A stretch of 64,000 nt of DNA from Butyrivibrio sp. (GTDB lineage: Bacteria > Bacillota > Clostridia > Lachnospirales > Lachnospiraceae): assembly GCA_015056625.1 (NCBI GenBank), contig SVFY01000004.1:1-64000 (forward strand), given 5' to 3'. The notes under the pieces are model-generated. The model saw only the letters and a program-made list of their open reading frames with translations. It did no database searches and was not told the origin of the DNA. Made by a program: the position numbers and the translations under genes. Position 1 is the stretch's first letter, and each line of letters begins with the position of its first letter. Shown here in pieces: positions 9,018 through 17,957 of this stretch.

Positions 9018-10280
9018 TCATAGTCCCATGTATACTCCTGGGATATCATCTTCTGTAAGGTGGAAGTCTCCACGGCCTTCCTCTCTCTCTGCTGTCTCCA
9101 TCTTGACAACGTTGACGTAGCCATCGTTGATCATATCTATCATGTAAACCACAATATTAGGATCAAACTGGGTTGCAGCGCCCTGCTGAATCTCTTCGAT
9201 GATCTCGTCCTTGTTAAGATGTCTTCTATAGACTCTGTTACTGGACATGGCATCGTAGGAATCAGCAACACCTACAATTCTTGCATAAAGAGGAATTGAC
9301 TCTCCCTTAAGTCCCTCGGGATAGCCCTTGCCATCGTATCTCTCGTGGTGATAAAGAGCTGTCTCTCTGATGCCTCGAAGGGATGAGAGCTGCTTAAGCA
9401 TATCTCCGCCTGCGATGGTGTGCTCCTGGATCTGGCGCCTCTCATCCTCTGTGAGTTTGCCAGGCTTGTTGAGCACCGCGTCCGGGACACTGATCTTGCC
9501 TGCGTCATGGAGAAGTCCTGCGTAGTATACGTTCTGAACTTCATCCTCTGACAGATGCATTCTCTTGGCAATCTCAGCTGCATACATGGCAACTCGCCTT
9601 GAATGGCCCCTGGTATATGGATCCTTGGCATCTATGAAGTTGATGAAAGTATTCATAGACTGAAGGATGATCTTGACGTCTGTCTTTTGCTTCTCTCTGT
9701 AGTTCCTTAAGTTGAACCTTGTTACGAAGAATCCAACAAAGAGAACTGCCCAGATGACAAATGCAATATAAATAAGTCTCTTGATTGCTGAGTCTGAAAC
9801 AATGGCTGCCTTGTATCCTACAAGATGCATAAATGTAGGAGTAAAGTTGTTGTCCTTGGTATTTATGATAAAGCCAAAAGTGATCTGATCGTTATTGGGG
9901 ATGATGGAGTTATAGGAAAGCGGGGTCAGATACAGTATCCCATCCTTAACGCTGGTGCCGGCATTCCAGCAGTCAGCGATCTCAGCATCCTCAGGAACCT
10001 CAATCTCAATGGTCCAGTTACTGATGTTGGACCTATCATTGTTGAAGAGGGTGAACTCAAACTGAAGGCCAAAGTCTTTGGCATTTTTCCACTGTTTGAC
10101 CTTCTGACAGGTGCTGTAGACCTTGTCAGAAAGTCTGACTCCAGTAAGACTCATATCCTGATTGTATTCAAGAGAGACGTTGTTTCTAAGGCTGATATCT
10201 TCTACGTAATACGCAGTGACTATAATGACAAGTACAGCCATAAAAACCAGTAAAGTCTCTGATGTCTTATCAAGCTTCAT
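9018..10280 (-). CDS. HD-GYP cyclic-di-GMP phosphodiesterase with CBM2-like outer domain
   Basis: A membrane protein of 420 residues likely to hydrolyse cyclic-di-GMP. The order is: membrane helix 9-25, extracytoplasmic domain about 50-160, membrane helix 168-187, then HD-GYP. The phosphodiesterase motifs are intact: LLHDAGK (HD at 258-259), an H-containing EHTIAGG (287-292) and HHERYDGKGYP (311-321). The outer domain strongly recalls cellulose-binding family CBM2: FEFTLFNN, ISNWTIEIE, CWNAGTS, then IIPNNDQITFGF. This would be an unusual sensor, with polysaccharide binding outside and cyclic-di-GMP breakdown inside. The ATG directly abuts the stop of the upstream GGDEF gene, so the two are translationally coupled. 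Confidence 0.9.
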   Translation of the reverse strand: MKLDKTSETLLVFMAVLVIIVTAYYVEDISLRNNVSLEYNQDMSLTGVRLSDKVYSTCQKVKQWKNAKDFGLQFEFTLFNNDRSNISNWTIEIEVPEDAEIADCWNAGTSVKDGILYLTPLSYNSIIPNNDQITFGFIINTKDNNFTPTFMHLVGYKAAIVSDSAIKRLIYIAFVIWAVLFVGFFVTRFNLRNYREKQKTDVKIILQSMNTFINFIDAKDPYTRGHSRRVAMYAAEIAKRMHLSEDEVQNVYYAGLLHDAGKISVPDAVLNKPGKLTEDERRQIQEHTIAGGDMLKQLSSLRGIRETALYHHERYDGKGYPEGLKGESIPLYARIVGVADSYDAMSSNRVYRRHLNKDEIIEEIQQGAATQFDPNIVVYMIDMINDGYVNVVKMETAEREEGRGDFHLTEDDIPGVYMGL

Positions 10281-11444
10281 TTATTGTTCCTCGCCTTGTC
10301 TTCTGTTATCTGCCAGATGATGTTTGCGCTTCTGATTGTACATAAGCTCATCAATTGCCATCTGGAACTCTTTTGCACTAAGCTTTGTTTCCGGGTCATA
10401 GACCATACTTCCCATACTGACTTCTATCTTGTAGGGCTTTTCTTTTTTATAATTCCACTTATCAAGCTCATCCTCGACTATATCCACGATATCTGAAAGA
10501 GCATGCTCATCCTGTACTTCCGTAAGGATACAGAACTCATCTCCCCCAAATCTTCCGATGGAAGCCTGTTGGGAAAAAACCTGAAACAAAACCTCTGCTA
10601 CCTTCTTGAGGGCGAAATCTCCCTCAATATGTCCATATGTGTCATTGATCTGTTTAAAGTGGTCCAGATCCAGCATGATCGCTGAAAAAGTCCGTCCACC
10701 AAGCTGTGCGTTCTTGATCGCCTCCTCCAGACGAATATCAAGTCCTCTCCTGTTGAGGGCTCCAGTAAGGTAATCCACATCAAGGTTCTTGCTCTGCAGC
10801 TGGAAAAAGAGGATCAGAAGTCCTACAGCTATAGAAGCATAGGTCATATTCATATCCGGAGCCAGAACCTGCAAAAGAGCTCCGATCGCTGCCAGGGTTG
10901 GAAGCGAAAAGATAGCCCTGCGGTAATCCGCAAAAATACTGCCCCGATAAATAACTGTATAAACAGAAAGCAGCAGGCAAAACAGCATCAGCAAAACTGC
11001 CCTAAGCAAAAACAGCGGGCCTCTTAAATATGTGGTTCCATCAAAGTAATAAAACCATTTGAGATTAAATAATGTGGAAACTGTAACCAGAACCAAATTA
11101 GCGACAACAAATATCCAATATGAAAGGACAAAATACTTCCTACCCTTTGTCCTGCCTGTATCACTAAGCCAGCAATTAATATAAAGAATCGCAAAAAGAT
11201 AATCCGCAGGGTCCAGTGCATATATGACGTAGTACCCTATCTTGGTAAGAAAAAGATATTGCTCCGGATAAAACTCCCCGATGTGTCCTATAGTTTCACA
11301 GGCAAGCAGAATAAGAGTCATAAGATCGATTCTTATAAACCTGTCACCCGCAGTAGTATGAATTGTCTTTCTCTCAAATATCAAAAGAAGGACTAACAAA
11401 AGTGCGGTATAAAAATTGAGGATTATCCAACCGGGTATTTGCAC
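10281..11444 (-). CDS. Multi-pass membrane diguanylate cyclase (GGDEF)
   Basis: A 387-residue protein with about seven hydrophobic segments in the first 210 residues and a C-terminal GGDEF domain that makes cyclic-di-GMP from GTP. The active site RFGGDEF is intact and the D-x-L-T-G-x-x-N-R-R entry motif (DYLTGALNRRG) is present. The allosteric RxxD inhibitory site five residues before GGDEF is absent (SQQA), so product inhibition of the usual type is not expected. It is immediately followed, without a gap, by the HD-GYP gene, giving a synthase/hydrolase pair on one message. Confidence 0.9.
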   Translation of the reverse strand: MQIPGWIILNFYTALLLVLLLIFERKTIHTTAGDRFIRIDLMTLILLACETIGHIGEFYPEQYLFLTKIGYYVIYALDPADYLFAILYINCWLSDTGRTKGRKYFVLSYWIFVVANLVLVTVSTLFNLKWFYYFDGTTYLRGPLFLLRAVLLMLFCLLLSVYTVIYRGSIFADYRRAIFSLPTLAAIGALLQVLAPDMNMTYASIAVGLLILFFQLQSKNLDVDYLTGALNRRGLDIRLEEAIKNAQLGGRTFSAIMLDLDHFKQINDTYGHIEGDFALKKVAEVLFQVFSQQASIGRFGGDEFCILTEVQDEHALSDIVDIVEDELDKWNYKKEKPYKIEVSMGSMVYDPETKLSAKEFQMAIDELMYNQKRKHHLADNRRQGEEQ

Positions 11445-11499
11445 CTTGTCTCCTTAACGGGCAATTTTATTAAAAAAACAAACCCGCATTTTTATTATA

Positions 11500-11545
11500 C
11501 AAAAAAGCACCATGTTTTAAAACAGAAAACATGGCGCTTTTTTGA
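11500..11545 (-). terminator. Terminator of the kdu/kdg operon
   Basis: Arms AGCGCCATGTTTT and AAAACATGGTGCT on the minus strand are followed by six T. It lies directly downstream of kdgK (stop at 11575) and before the GGDEF gene. Confidence 0.9.
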
Positions 11546-11574
11546 ATAATTTTAGTAATTTTTTGTGAACTTTA

Positions 11575-12600
11575 TTATCTCTGGATACGTCCTGAACCGT
11601 CTCCACCAGCGAGCTTGTTAACCTCATCAACAGTAACAAGGTTGAAGTCGCCCTCGATTGAGTGCTTAAGTGCTGATGCAGCAACAGCAAACTCGATTGT
11701 CTCCTGTGGTCCAAAGCCGTTTACACAGCTGTAGATAAGTCCACCGCCGAAGGAATCTCCTCCTCCAACACGGTCAACGATGTGAAGAGCGTACTTCTTG
11801 GAGAAGTAAGCCTGTCCATCAGTGTAGAGCATAGCGCTCCAGTTGTTGTCGTTAGCTGAGATAGACTCTCTAAGTGTGATAGCTACCTTCTTGAAGCCAA
11901 ACTTATCTGTGAGCTTCTGAGCAACCTCGATGTAGCCCTCTCTGTTAAGCTTACCTGTTGTAACATCTGTTGAAGAAGCAGCGATACCAAATACATCATT
12001 AGCATCCTCTTCATTAGCGATGCATACGTCAACGTACTGGCAGAGCTCGCCCATAACCTTGCCTGCCTTCTCCTTGCTCCAGAGCTTTCCTCTGTAGTTA
12101 AGGTCACAGGAAACTGTAAGGCCGTGCTCTTTAGCCTTCTTACAAGCCTCTAATGTGATAGCTGCAAGAGAATCACTTACAGCTGGTGTAATTCCTGTAA
12201 AGTGGAACCACTCAGCACCCTCAAAGATCTCATCCCAGTTAAAGTCTGCAGGAGATGCCTCAGCAATTGCTGAATGAGCTCTGTCGTAGATGCACTTTGA
12301 ACCTCTCTGAGAAGCACCCTTCTCGTTGAAGTAGATACCTACTCTGTCACCGCCTCTTGTGATCTTAGAGGTGTCAACGCCGTACTTTCTAAGGGAGTTA
12401 ACAGCTGCCTGTCCGATCTCGTGCTTAGGAAGCTTGGTTACATATACAGAATCAAGACCATAGTTTGCAAGAGAAACTGATACGTTAGCCTCTCCGCCGC
12501 CAAATGTAGCCTCAAGATGGTCTACCTGTACGAATCTTAAATAGTTATCTGGCTGCAGACGCAGCATGATCTCACCAAATGTAATTACCTTTTTTGCCAT
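11575..12600 (-). CDS. kdgK: 2-dehydro-3-deoxygluconokinase
   Basis: A PfkB/ribokinase-family sugar kinase of 341 residues that phosphorylates 2-keto-3-deoxygluconate (KDG) to KDPG with ATP in the cytoplasm. FGGGEANVSVSLANYGL (substrate loop, about 33-49) and DRVGGGDSFGGGLIY (anion hole and catalytic Asp) are intact. The KDG specificity is supported by the N-terminus GEIMLRLQP and above all by its place as the last gene after kduI, kduD and the KDPG aldolase. There is a 21 nt gap to the aldolase gene. Confidence 0.93.
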   Translation of the reverse strand: MAKKVITFGEIMLRLQPDNYLRFVQVDHLEATFGGGEANVSVSLANYGLDSVYVTKLPKHEIGQAAVNSLRKYGVDTSKITRGGDRVGIYFNEKGASQRGSKCIYDRAHSAIAEASPADFNWDEIFEGAEWFHFTGITPAVSDSLAAITLEACKKAKEHGLTVSCDLNYRGKLWSKEKAGKVMGELCQYVDVCIANEEDANDVFGIAASSTDVTTGKLNREGYIEVAQKLTDKFGFKKVAITLRESISANDNNWSAMLYTDGQAYFSKKYALHIVDRVGGGDSFGGGLIYSCVNGFGPQETIEFAVAASALKHSIEGDFNLVTVDEVNKLAGGDGSGRIQR

Positions 12601-12621
12601 AATGATATCCTCTCAACTTTC

Positions 12622-13584
12622 TTAGTTTAATCCAAGGTGTACTGCAAATCCGCCGAAATCATCAGCAAGATAAGCAACCTTAAGGTGGTTATCAGCATCA
12701 TATGCAAATGATGACTCATCAAATTTAACGCCCTGCTTTGAAAGGTGATAAACAGCTCTGTCAACGTTATTGCAGCCAATTGCAATATGTCCGCACTCTC
12801 CGCGGCCCTTAGCCTTCATAACCTCAACAAAAGATCCTGCAAATACAGAAGAGTTTCCAACCTTCTTGGTAAATCCAAAGAGATTGTCAAACTTGTCAGC
12901 TACTGCCTCAGCAGCAGAAGCATCGTTCTGGTTGATTCCAACGTGCTTAAGCTTGAAGCCAAGCATTGCATTAACTGCATCTCTTGTCATCTCTTCAATC
13001 TTGTCGAACTTACCAGCAGCGATGAGGTCTTTTTTAACCATCCATGTACCGCCGCAGCAGAATACCTTGTTAAATCCAAGGTAGTCGTTTAAGTTGTCCT
13101 TGGTAACTCCGCCAGTTGGCATGAAGTGCATCTTGGTGTATGGAGCAGCCATAGCCTTGATCTTGGCGATACCGCCGTTCTGCTCTGCAGGGAAGAACTT
13201 AACACAGTCAAGTCCCAGCTCAATAGCCTGCTCAACCTCTCCAGGTGAAGCTGTTCCAGGAACTACAGGAACACCGATTGACTGGATGTACTCAACGTTT
13301 GATCTGTTGAATCCAGGGCTAACGATGAACTTGGCACCTGCTGCCTTGGCGCGGTCAGCCTGTTCTTTGTTAAGTACAGTACCGGCTCCTACGATCATCT
13401 CAGGGAATTTCTGAGAAATGATCCTGATAGCCTCCTCTGCAGCTGCAGTTCTGAATGTAACCTCAGCAGCAGGAAGTCCGCCCTTAATAAGTGCCTCTGC
13501 CAGGGGCTCAGCGTCCTTGGCGTCATCGATTGCGATTACAGGCACAATACCAATTTTGTAAAGCTCTTCACAAATCTTATCCAT
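12622..13584 (-). CDS. eda: KDPG/KHG aldolase fused to a VOC-like domain
   Basis: Residues 1-208 form a class I KDPG aldolase, which splits 2-keto-3-deoxy-6-phosphogluconate into pyruvate and glyceraldehyde-3-phosphate. The catalytic Glu in EVTFRTAAAE (41) and the Schiff-base Lys in CVKFFPAEQ (about 130) are present, with the phosphate site PTGGV. The usual enzyme is about 210 residues; here about 110 more follow (from LKHVGINQND), with the pattern of a glyoxalase/VOC half: GNSSVFAGSFVEVMK, GHIAIGCNNVDRAV, FGGFAVHLGLN. The extra domain lacks an obvious full metal triad. Its role is unknown; it may bind a sugar acid or aid oligomerisation. Confidence 0.9.
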   Translation of the reverse strand: MDKICEELYKIGIVPVIAIDDAKDAEPLAEALIKGGLPAAEVTFRTAAAEEAIRIISQKFPEMIVGAGTVLNKEQADRAKAAGAKFIVSPGFNRSNVEYIQSIGVPVVPGTASPGEVEQAIELGLDCVKFFPAEQNGGIAKIKAMAAPYTKMHFMPTGGVTKDNLNDYLGFNKVFCCGGTWMVKKDLIAAGKFDKIEEMTRDAVNAMLGFKLKHVGINQNDASAAEAVADKFDNLFGFTKKVGNSSVFAGSFVEVMKAKGRGECGHIAIGCNNVDRAVYHLSKQGVKFDESSFAYDADNHLKVAYLADDFGGFAVHLGLN

Positions 13585-13623
13585 TGTTATTACCTTTCTT
13601 TCCTTATAACTATTTAAACTTAA

Positions 13624-14481
13624 TTACTGTGCTTCGTTCTCATCAATATCTGTGAACTTACTTGGATCAAGGTTGTTAGGATCCTGTCCGATGTAAGCTG
13701 AAATACCACCGTCGATGTAAACTACCTGGCCATTGATGAAGTCAGATGCTGGTGATGCAAGGAATACTGCAAGTCCCATAAGGTCTTCAGTCTTGCCCCA
13801 TCTCTGAGCAGGTGTCTTGGAACGGATGAATCTGTCGAATGGATGCATTGATCCATCAGGCTGTTTCTCACGAAGAGGTGCTGTCTGAGGTGTTGCAATG
13901 TAGCCAGGTCCAATGGCGTTGCACTGGATGTTGTACTGACCATACTCAGAGCAGATGTTTCTTGTGAGCATCTTAAGACCACCCTTAGCTGCTGCATAAG
14001 CAGAAACTGTCTCACGGCCAAACTCAGACATCATTGAGCATGCGTTGATGATCTTGCCGCTGCCCTTCTTGATCATTGCAGGAAGAACTGCCTTGGAGCA
14101 GATGAAAGGACCTGTAAGGTCTACATCAATAACCTGCTGCCACTGATCAACAGTCATCTCTGTCATAGGGATTCTCTTGATGATACCTGCGTTGTTAACA
14201 AGGATATCGATTGTTCCGCCCATTGCCTTCTCAGCGTCAGCAACAAACTTAACAACCTGGTCCTCTTTTGTTACGTCACATACAGCACCGTAAGCATCGA
14301 TGCCGCGCTTTTTGTACTCAGCAAGTCCCTTGTCCACAAGCTCCTGGTTGATGTCGTTAAATACGATCTTAGCTCCTGACTCAGCATAAGCTACTGCATA
14401 TGCAAGTCCAAGTCCGTAAGAAGCACCTGTGATCCAGGCAATCTTACCTTCAAGTGAAAAGTTCTTTAAAAAGTCTCCCAT
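13624..14481 (-). CDS. kduD: 2-dehydro-3-deoxy-D-gluconate 5-dehydrogenase (SDR)
   Basis: A classical short-chain dehydrogenase of 285 residues that reduces 2,5-diketo-3-deoxygluconate to KDG using NAD(P)H. TGASYGLGLAYA binds the cofactor, NNAG is intact, and the catalytic Ser-Tyr-Lys is seen in NACSMMS and YAAAKGG. A C-terminal tail of about 20 residues (DPNNLDPSKFTDIDE) exceeds the average SDR. The function is assigned largely from its position directly after kduI (45 nt gap) and before the aldolase. Confidence 0.92.
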   Translation of the reverse strand: MGDFLKNFSLEGKIAWITGASYGLGLAYAVAYAESGAKIVFNDINQELVDKGLAEYKKRGIDAYGAVCDVTKEDQVVKFVADAEKAMGGTIDILVNNAGIIKRIPMTEMTVDQWQQVIDVDLTGPFICSKAVLPAMIKKGSGKIINACSMMSEFGRETVSAYAAAKGGLKMLTRNICSEYGQYNIQCNAIGPGYIATPQTAPLREKQPDGSMHPFDRFIRSKTPAQRWGKTEDLMGLAVFLASPASDFINGQVVYIDGGISAYIGQDPNNLDPSKFTDIDENEAQ

Positions 14482-14526
14482 TTTATTACCCTCCTATAAG
14501 TAAATAATTATTGTTTACAAATTGAA

Positions 14527-15390
14527 TTACATAAGGTCTGTCATAGCGCAGTCGTCCATGTCATCGAAGTCCTGGTTTTCTCCAACCATTCCCCAGATAA
14601 ATGTGTAAGCCTGTGTGCCGCATCCTGAGTGGATTGACCAGCTTGGGCTTATAACTGCCTGCTCATTTCTCATGATGATGTGTCTTGTCTCTGTAGGCTC
14701 TCCCATAAAGTGCATTACCAGAGCATCCTCAGGGATATCAAAGTACAGATAAACTTCCATTCTGCGGTCGTGGGTGTGGCATGGCATTGTATTCCATACG
14801 CTGCCGGGCTTAAGCTCGGTCATACCCATCTCCAGCTGGCAGGTCTCAACCTGGCCTGGAAGGATGTACTTGTTGATGACTCTGTGGTTAGCCTGTTCAA
14901 GGCTTCCAAGTTCCTTCTTGTTCTCATCCTTGATGATGACAACGTTCTCAGATGGTGTGCCCTCTCTCTTAATGAGAACTGTTGGATATGTCTTGTGGGC
15001 AGGTGCGCTGTTTATGTAGAACTTTGCAGGCTTTTTAGGATCCTTGCTGGCAAAAGAGATATCTTTTGAGCCCATTCCTATGTACATGCCCTGCTTGTAC
15101 TCTACCTCATACTTTTTCCCATCAATGGTGATGACGCCATCTCCACCGATATTGATAACACCCATTTCCCTTCTCTGAAGAAAATACTCGGCGCGCAGCT
15201 CATCGCCAGCTGTAAGCTTAAGTTCCTTGTTTACAGGAACTGCAGAGCCTGTGATGATCCTGTCGATGTGGCTGTATACAAGTTTGATATCATCCGGCTG
15301 AAACAGGTCGTCGATGAGGAATTCCTCTCTTAGCCTCTTGGTGTCATAGTACTTCTCGTCCTTAGGTGAACATGCTGTTCTAAGTTCCAT
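14527..15390 (-). CDS. kduI: 5-dehydro-4-deoxy-D-glucuronate isomerase
   Basis: A cupin isomerase of 287 residues that converts 5-keto-4-deoxyuronate, released from unsaturated oligogalacturonates, to 2,5-diketo-3-deoxygluconate. Zinc ligands are visible as H-T-H-x4-E in PCHTHDRRMEVY and the later His in SWSIHSGCG. ATG 15388-15390 with GGAGGTAG just upstream is chosen over an open frame to 15402. It is the first gene of a four-gene uronate operon that starts from a good promoter at 15414-15442. No pectate lyase, hydrolase or uptake gene is next to it, so those functions lie elsewhere. Confidence 0.95.
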   Translation of the reverse strand: MELRTACSPKDEKYYDTKRLREEFLIDDLFQPDDIKLVYSHIDRIITGSAVPVNKELKLTAGDELRAEYFLQRREMGVINIGGDGVITIDGKKYEVEYKQGMYIGMGSKDISFASKDPKKPAKFYINSAPAHKTYPTVLIKREGTPSENVVIIKDENKKELGSLEQANHRVINKYILPGQVETCQLEMGMTELKPGSVWNTMPCHTHDRRMEVYLYFDIPEDALVMHFMGEPTETRHIIMRNEQAVISPSWSIHSGCGTQAYTFIWGMVGENQDFDDMDDCAMTDLM

Positions 15391-15413
15391 AACTACCTCC
15401 AATACATGAAATC

Positions 15414-15442
15414 TTATAAAACCACTATCATCATAATGTAAA
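15414..15442 (-). promoter_or_regulatory. Promoter of the kduI-kduD-eda-kdgK operon
   Basis: On the minus strand TTTACA (15437-15442) and TTATAA (15414-15419) are separated by exactly 17 bases, a near-consensus vegetative promoter, about 24 bases before the kduI start codon. Confidence 0.7.
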
Positions 15443-15495
15443 CAATATTCAATTTCACTTCATATTTAGGTCAAAAAGTTGCAAATCTTGACTAA

Positions 15496-15509
15496 TGTAA
15501 GTGCTTTCA
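15496..15509. promoter_or_regulatory. Possible CcpA/LacI-family operator (cre-like)
   Basis: TGTAAGTGCTTTCA matches the cre consensus TGWAANCGNTNWCA at all but one position. It lies 54 bases upstream of the kduI -35 box and about 170 bases before the divergent lipoprotein gene, so it could serve either. Confidence 0.35.
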
Positions 15510-15683
15510 CATTTCTATTCTATCATTTCCATTTCGTAATAACATTGCAAAAATTGCCAGAAAAAAAACTTTAAACCATTTATAAACTTTCTCTAAATAT
15601 TCGACTTTGGGTATATACAGCCACTAAATCTAGTGCTAGAATTCAAAACTGTTGTAAAACATATCTTTGAGGGAGGAGATGTT

Positions 15684-16232
15684 ATGAAAACTGAGATAAT
15701 GAGAAAGGTACTTGCAGGTCTTACTGTCACAACAATTTTTGGAATTCTTGTGGCATGTGGTAAAAGCGAAGAGGCTGTTGCTACTGAAGCTACAGAGGCA
15801 GTCAGCGAGGTTGCTGAAGCTGTTGATGCTGCTCAGGAAGATGCTGCAGGTGCACAGGAAGAAATGATGAACCTTGAGGAGCAGATTCAGGCTGTACAGG
15901 ACACCCTTGTATTCATGGGCGGACTTAAGACAGGTGATGACGCTGCTAAGGACATCGAGATTGCAATGTTTAGAAACGACCAGGGCGACATAATCTACAT
16001 CTATGTAGAGGATGGTCATCTTGACTATGGTATGTGGGCAGCAGAGGATGCCACAACCACTGATGGCAAGCCCTATTCCAAGCTTACAGGCGGAGAAAAA
16101 GAGTACGGCTACTACTTCAATGAGGACCTTGTAACAGGTATTATTGTAGATGCAGACGGAACAGTTTACGATGCTGTTGAGCTGGACGAAAAGGTAGCCA
16201 GAGAGTTTGTAAGTCAGACTCTTGGCGGCTGA
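15684..16232 (+). CDS. Small secreted lipoprotein of unknown function
   Basis: A 182-residue protein with a signal peptide and lipobox ILVAC (lipidated Cys 25), so it should be anchored on the outer face of the membrane. After the Cys comes an Ala/Glu-rich, probably helical segment (TEATEAVSEVAEAVDAAQE) acting as a stalk, then a folded domain from about residue 65 with alternating strands (IYIYVEDGHLDYG, GYYFNEDLVTGIIVDADG). I do not recognise the domain. ATG 15684 is chosen because GAGGGAGGAG lies six bases before it; an earlier in-frame ATG at 15633 lacks a ribosome site. Transcribed alone, between the kdu promoter and a bidirectional terminator. Confidence 0.8.
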   Translation: MKTEIMRKVLAGLTVTTIFGILVACGKSEEAVATEATEAVSEVAEAVDAAQEDAAGAQEEMMNLEEQIQAVQDTLVFMGGLKTGDDAAKDIEIAMFRNDQGDIIYIYVEDGHLDYGMWAAEDATTTDGKPYSKLTGGEKEYGYYFNEDLVTGIIVDADGTVYDAVELDEKVAREFVSQTLGG

Positions 16233-16263
16233 TGATCGATCAGGAACTTTCAGAGAAAAAAAG

Positions 16264-16308
16264 AAAAACAAGGTGTTTTCCCGGGGAGGAAAGCACCTTG
16301 TTTTTTAT
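16264..16308. terminator. Bidirectional terminator
   Basis: Arms ACAAGGTG and CACCTTGT with flanking A and T runs form a hairpin between the lipoprotein gene and the convergent GH13 gene. The T-run overlaps the GH13 stop codon. Confidence 0.88.
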
Positions 16309-17957
16309 TTATTCTTATATCTGTACACCCTGGTTTCAAAGGGCTTTAGGAACTTGCCGGTCTCTTTATAGTTGCAAAGAATCAGTTCTCCGTGCATCCC
16401 CTTATATTTCTCAGGCTTTTTAGGCTTTACCGGAAGTCTTGAAAAAGAGCAGATGATGAGGTATGACTCATTACCAAGGCACCTTTCATACATATATATG
16501 GAAGGATCTTTTGGGAAAAACTCATCATAAGTGCCGTATAACAGGGTATCTGAACTCTTTCTAAGTGCCAGGCACTTCCTGTAAAAATTAAGGATACTGT
16601 CAGGATCTTTTTCCTGCTTTGCGACATTGATCTTCTTGTAGTTGGGATTAACATAAAACCATGGCTTTGCCTTTGAAAAGCCTGCATTCTCACTGTCATC
16701 CCACTGCACCGGAGTCCTGGCAGAATCCCGGCTTGATAAATGTATCCTGTGGAGGCGCCTTTCAGGGTCCTCTTTAAGGTGATAGGTGTGATAGTTGGTT
16801 ATCGAGGAGACATCCACGTACTGGTCTATGGACATGAGCCTTATGTTGGTCATGCCAATCTCCTGCCCCTGATAGATAAAGGGCGTTCCCTGCTGGAAAA
16901 GATAACATGCAGCCAGCATTGTTCCGCTTTCCCTGTGGAAGTGCTCACTGCCGTATCTGCTGATGATCCTTGGATGATCATGGTTTTCTATGTAAAGAGC
17001 ATTCCAGCCCTTGCCATCAAGAGCCTTCTGCCATTTGGTAAAGGCCTTTTTTAATTTGACCAGAGAAAAAGGTCTGTGGAGGTACTCTGTGTACAGGCAG
17101 TCCGCCATCATGTGGTCAAAGGAGAACATCATATCAAGGCTCTTAGTGGGGCCTGTTAAATAGTTCATGGCAGACTTCACCGTGGTCATTGGGCCTTCCC
17201 CAAGCTGGAAGCAGTCGTATTCATTGCACACCTGCCTGAACTCGCTTAGATACTCGTGGATGTGAGGACCGTCCTTATAATGGGACATGCCCTTGGCTGC
17301 AGGCAGGAAAGGAAGTCCGTTTGGAAGCCCTTCTTTCTTGGATATGAAATTGATGACATCCTCTCTGAAGCCGTCAACTCCCATATCAAGCCAAAAGCGC
17401 ATGATGTCCTTTACTTCCTGCCTCACCTTTGGATTATCCATGTTAAGATCCGGCTGCTTTTTTGCAAAGATATGGAGGTAGTACTGATCTCTTTCTTTTA
17501 CATACTCCCAGGCCTCTCCCTCGAAAAGAGAGTCCCAGTTATTAGGCTTATCCCTCCAGATGTAATAGTCGCTATACGGGTTGTCCCTGCTTTTTTTGCT
17601 CTCTAAAAACCAGGGATGTTCGTCCGAAGTGTGATTGATGACAAGGTCCATAATAACCTTAAGTCCCATCTCATGGGCTTTTTTCAGAACCTTTTTGAAC
17701 TGATCAAGATCTCCGTAGTCCGGATGAATATCCTTGTAGTCTGATATGTCATAGCCAAAGTCGGCGTTTGGTGACGGGTATATAGGCGAAAACCAGATAC
17801 CATCAACACCTAAAGATTTAATATATGGCAGTTTGTCATAGACGCCATAGAGATCTCCAATGCCATCGCCATTACCGTCTGCAAAGCTTCTTATCCAGAT
17901 CTGGTAGAAGCTCATTTTCTTGTACCAATCCCGTTTATTTCCAGTCTGCTCCATCAT
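16305..17957 (-). CDS. GH13 alpha-glucosidase (oligo-1,6-glucosidase type)
   Basis: A cytoplasmic retaining alpha-glucosidase of 550 residues acting on isomalto- or malto-oligosaccharides. The catalytic triad is visible: DGFREDVINF (nucleophile Asp), FQLGEGPMTT (acid/base Glu) and ENHDHPR (stabilising Asp). The early GH13 motifs DLVINHTS and DGIWFSPIYPSPN are also intact. The start overlaps the end of the upstream glycosyltransferase gene by about 20 bases, so the two are probably translated in a coupled way. Grouping with a glycosyltransferase hints at glycogen, glycolipid or storage-glucan turnover, but this is inference. Confidence 0.9.
   Translation of the reverse strand: MMEQTGNKRDWYKKMSFYQIWIRSFADGNGDGIGDLYGVYDKLPYIKSLGVDGIWFSPIYPSPNADFGYDISDYKDIHPDYGDLDQFKKVLKKAHEMGLKVIMDLVINHTSDEHPWFLESKKSRDNPYSDYYIWRDKPNNWDSLFEGEAWEYVKERDQYYLHIFAKKQPDLNMDNPKVRQEVKDIMRFWLDMGVDGFREDVINFISKKEGLPNGLPFLPAAKGMSHYKDGPHIHEYLSEFRQVCNEYDCFQLGEGPMTTVKSAMNYLTGPTKSLDMMFSFDHMMADCLYTEYLHRPFSLVKLKKAFTKWQKALDGKGWNALYIENHDHPRIISRYGSEHFHRESGTMLAACYLFQQGTPFIYQGQEIGMTNIRLMSIDQYVDVSSITNYHTYHLKEDPERRLHRIHLSSRDSARTPVQWDDSENAGFSKAKPWFYVNPNYKKINVAKQEKDPDSILNFYRKCLALRKSSDTLLYGTYDEFFPKDPSIYMYERCLGNESYLIICSFSRLPVKPKKPEKYKGMHGELILCNYKETGKFLKPFETRVYRYKNK

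Noticed and set aside
15636-16271. 211-codon open frame on the minus strand across the lipoprotein gene
   Set aside because: It lies wholly opposite a gene with a signal peptide, lipobox and good ribosome site, and its product is Cys/Ser/Phe-rich with no domain pattern.
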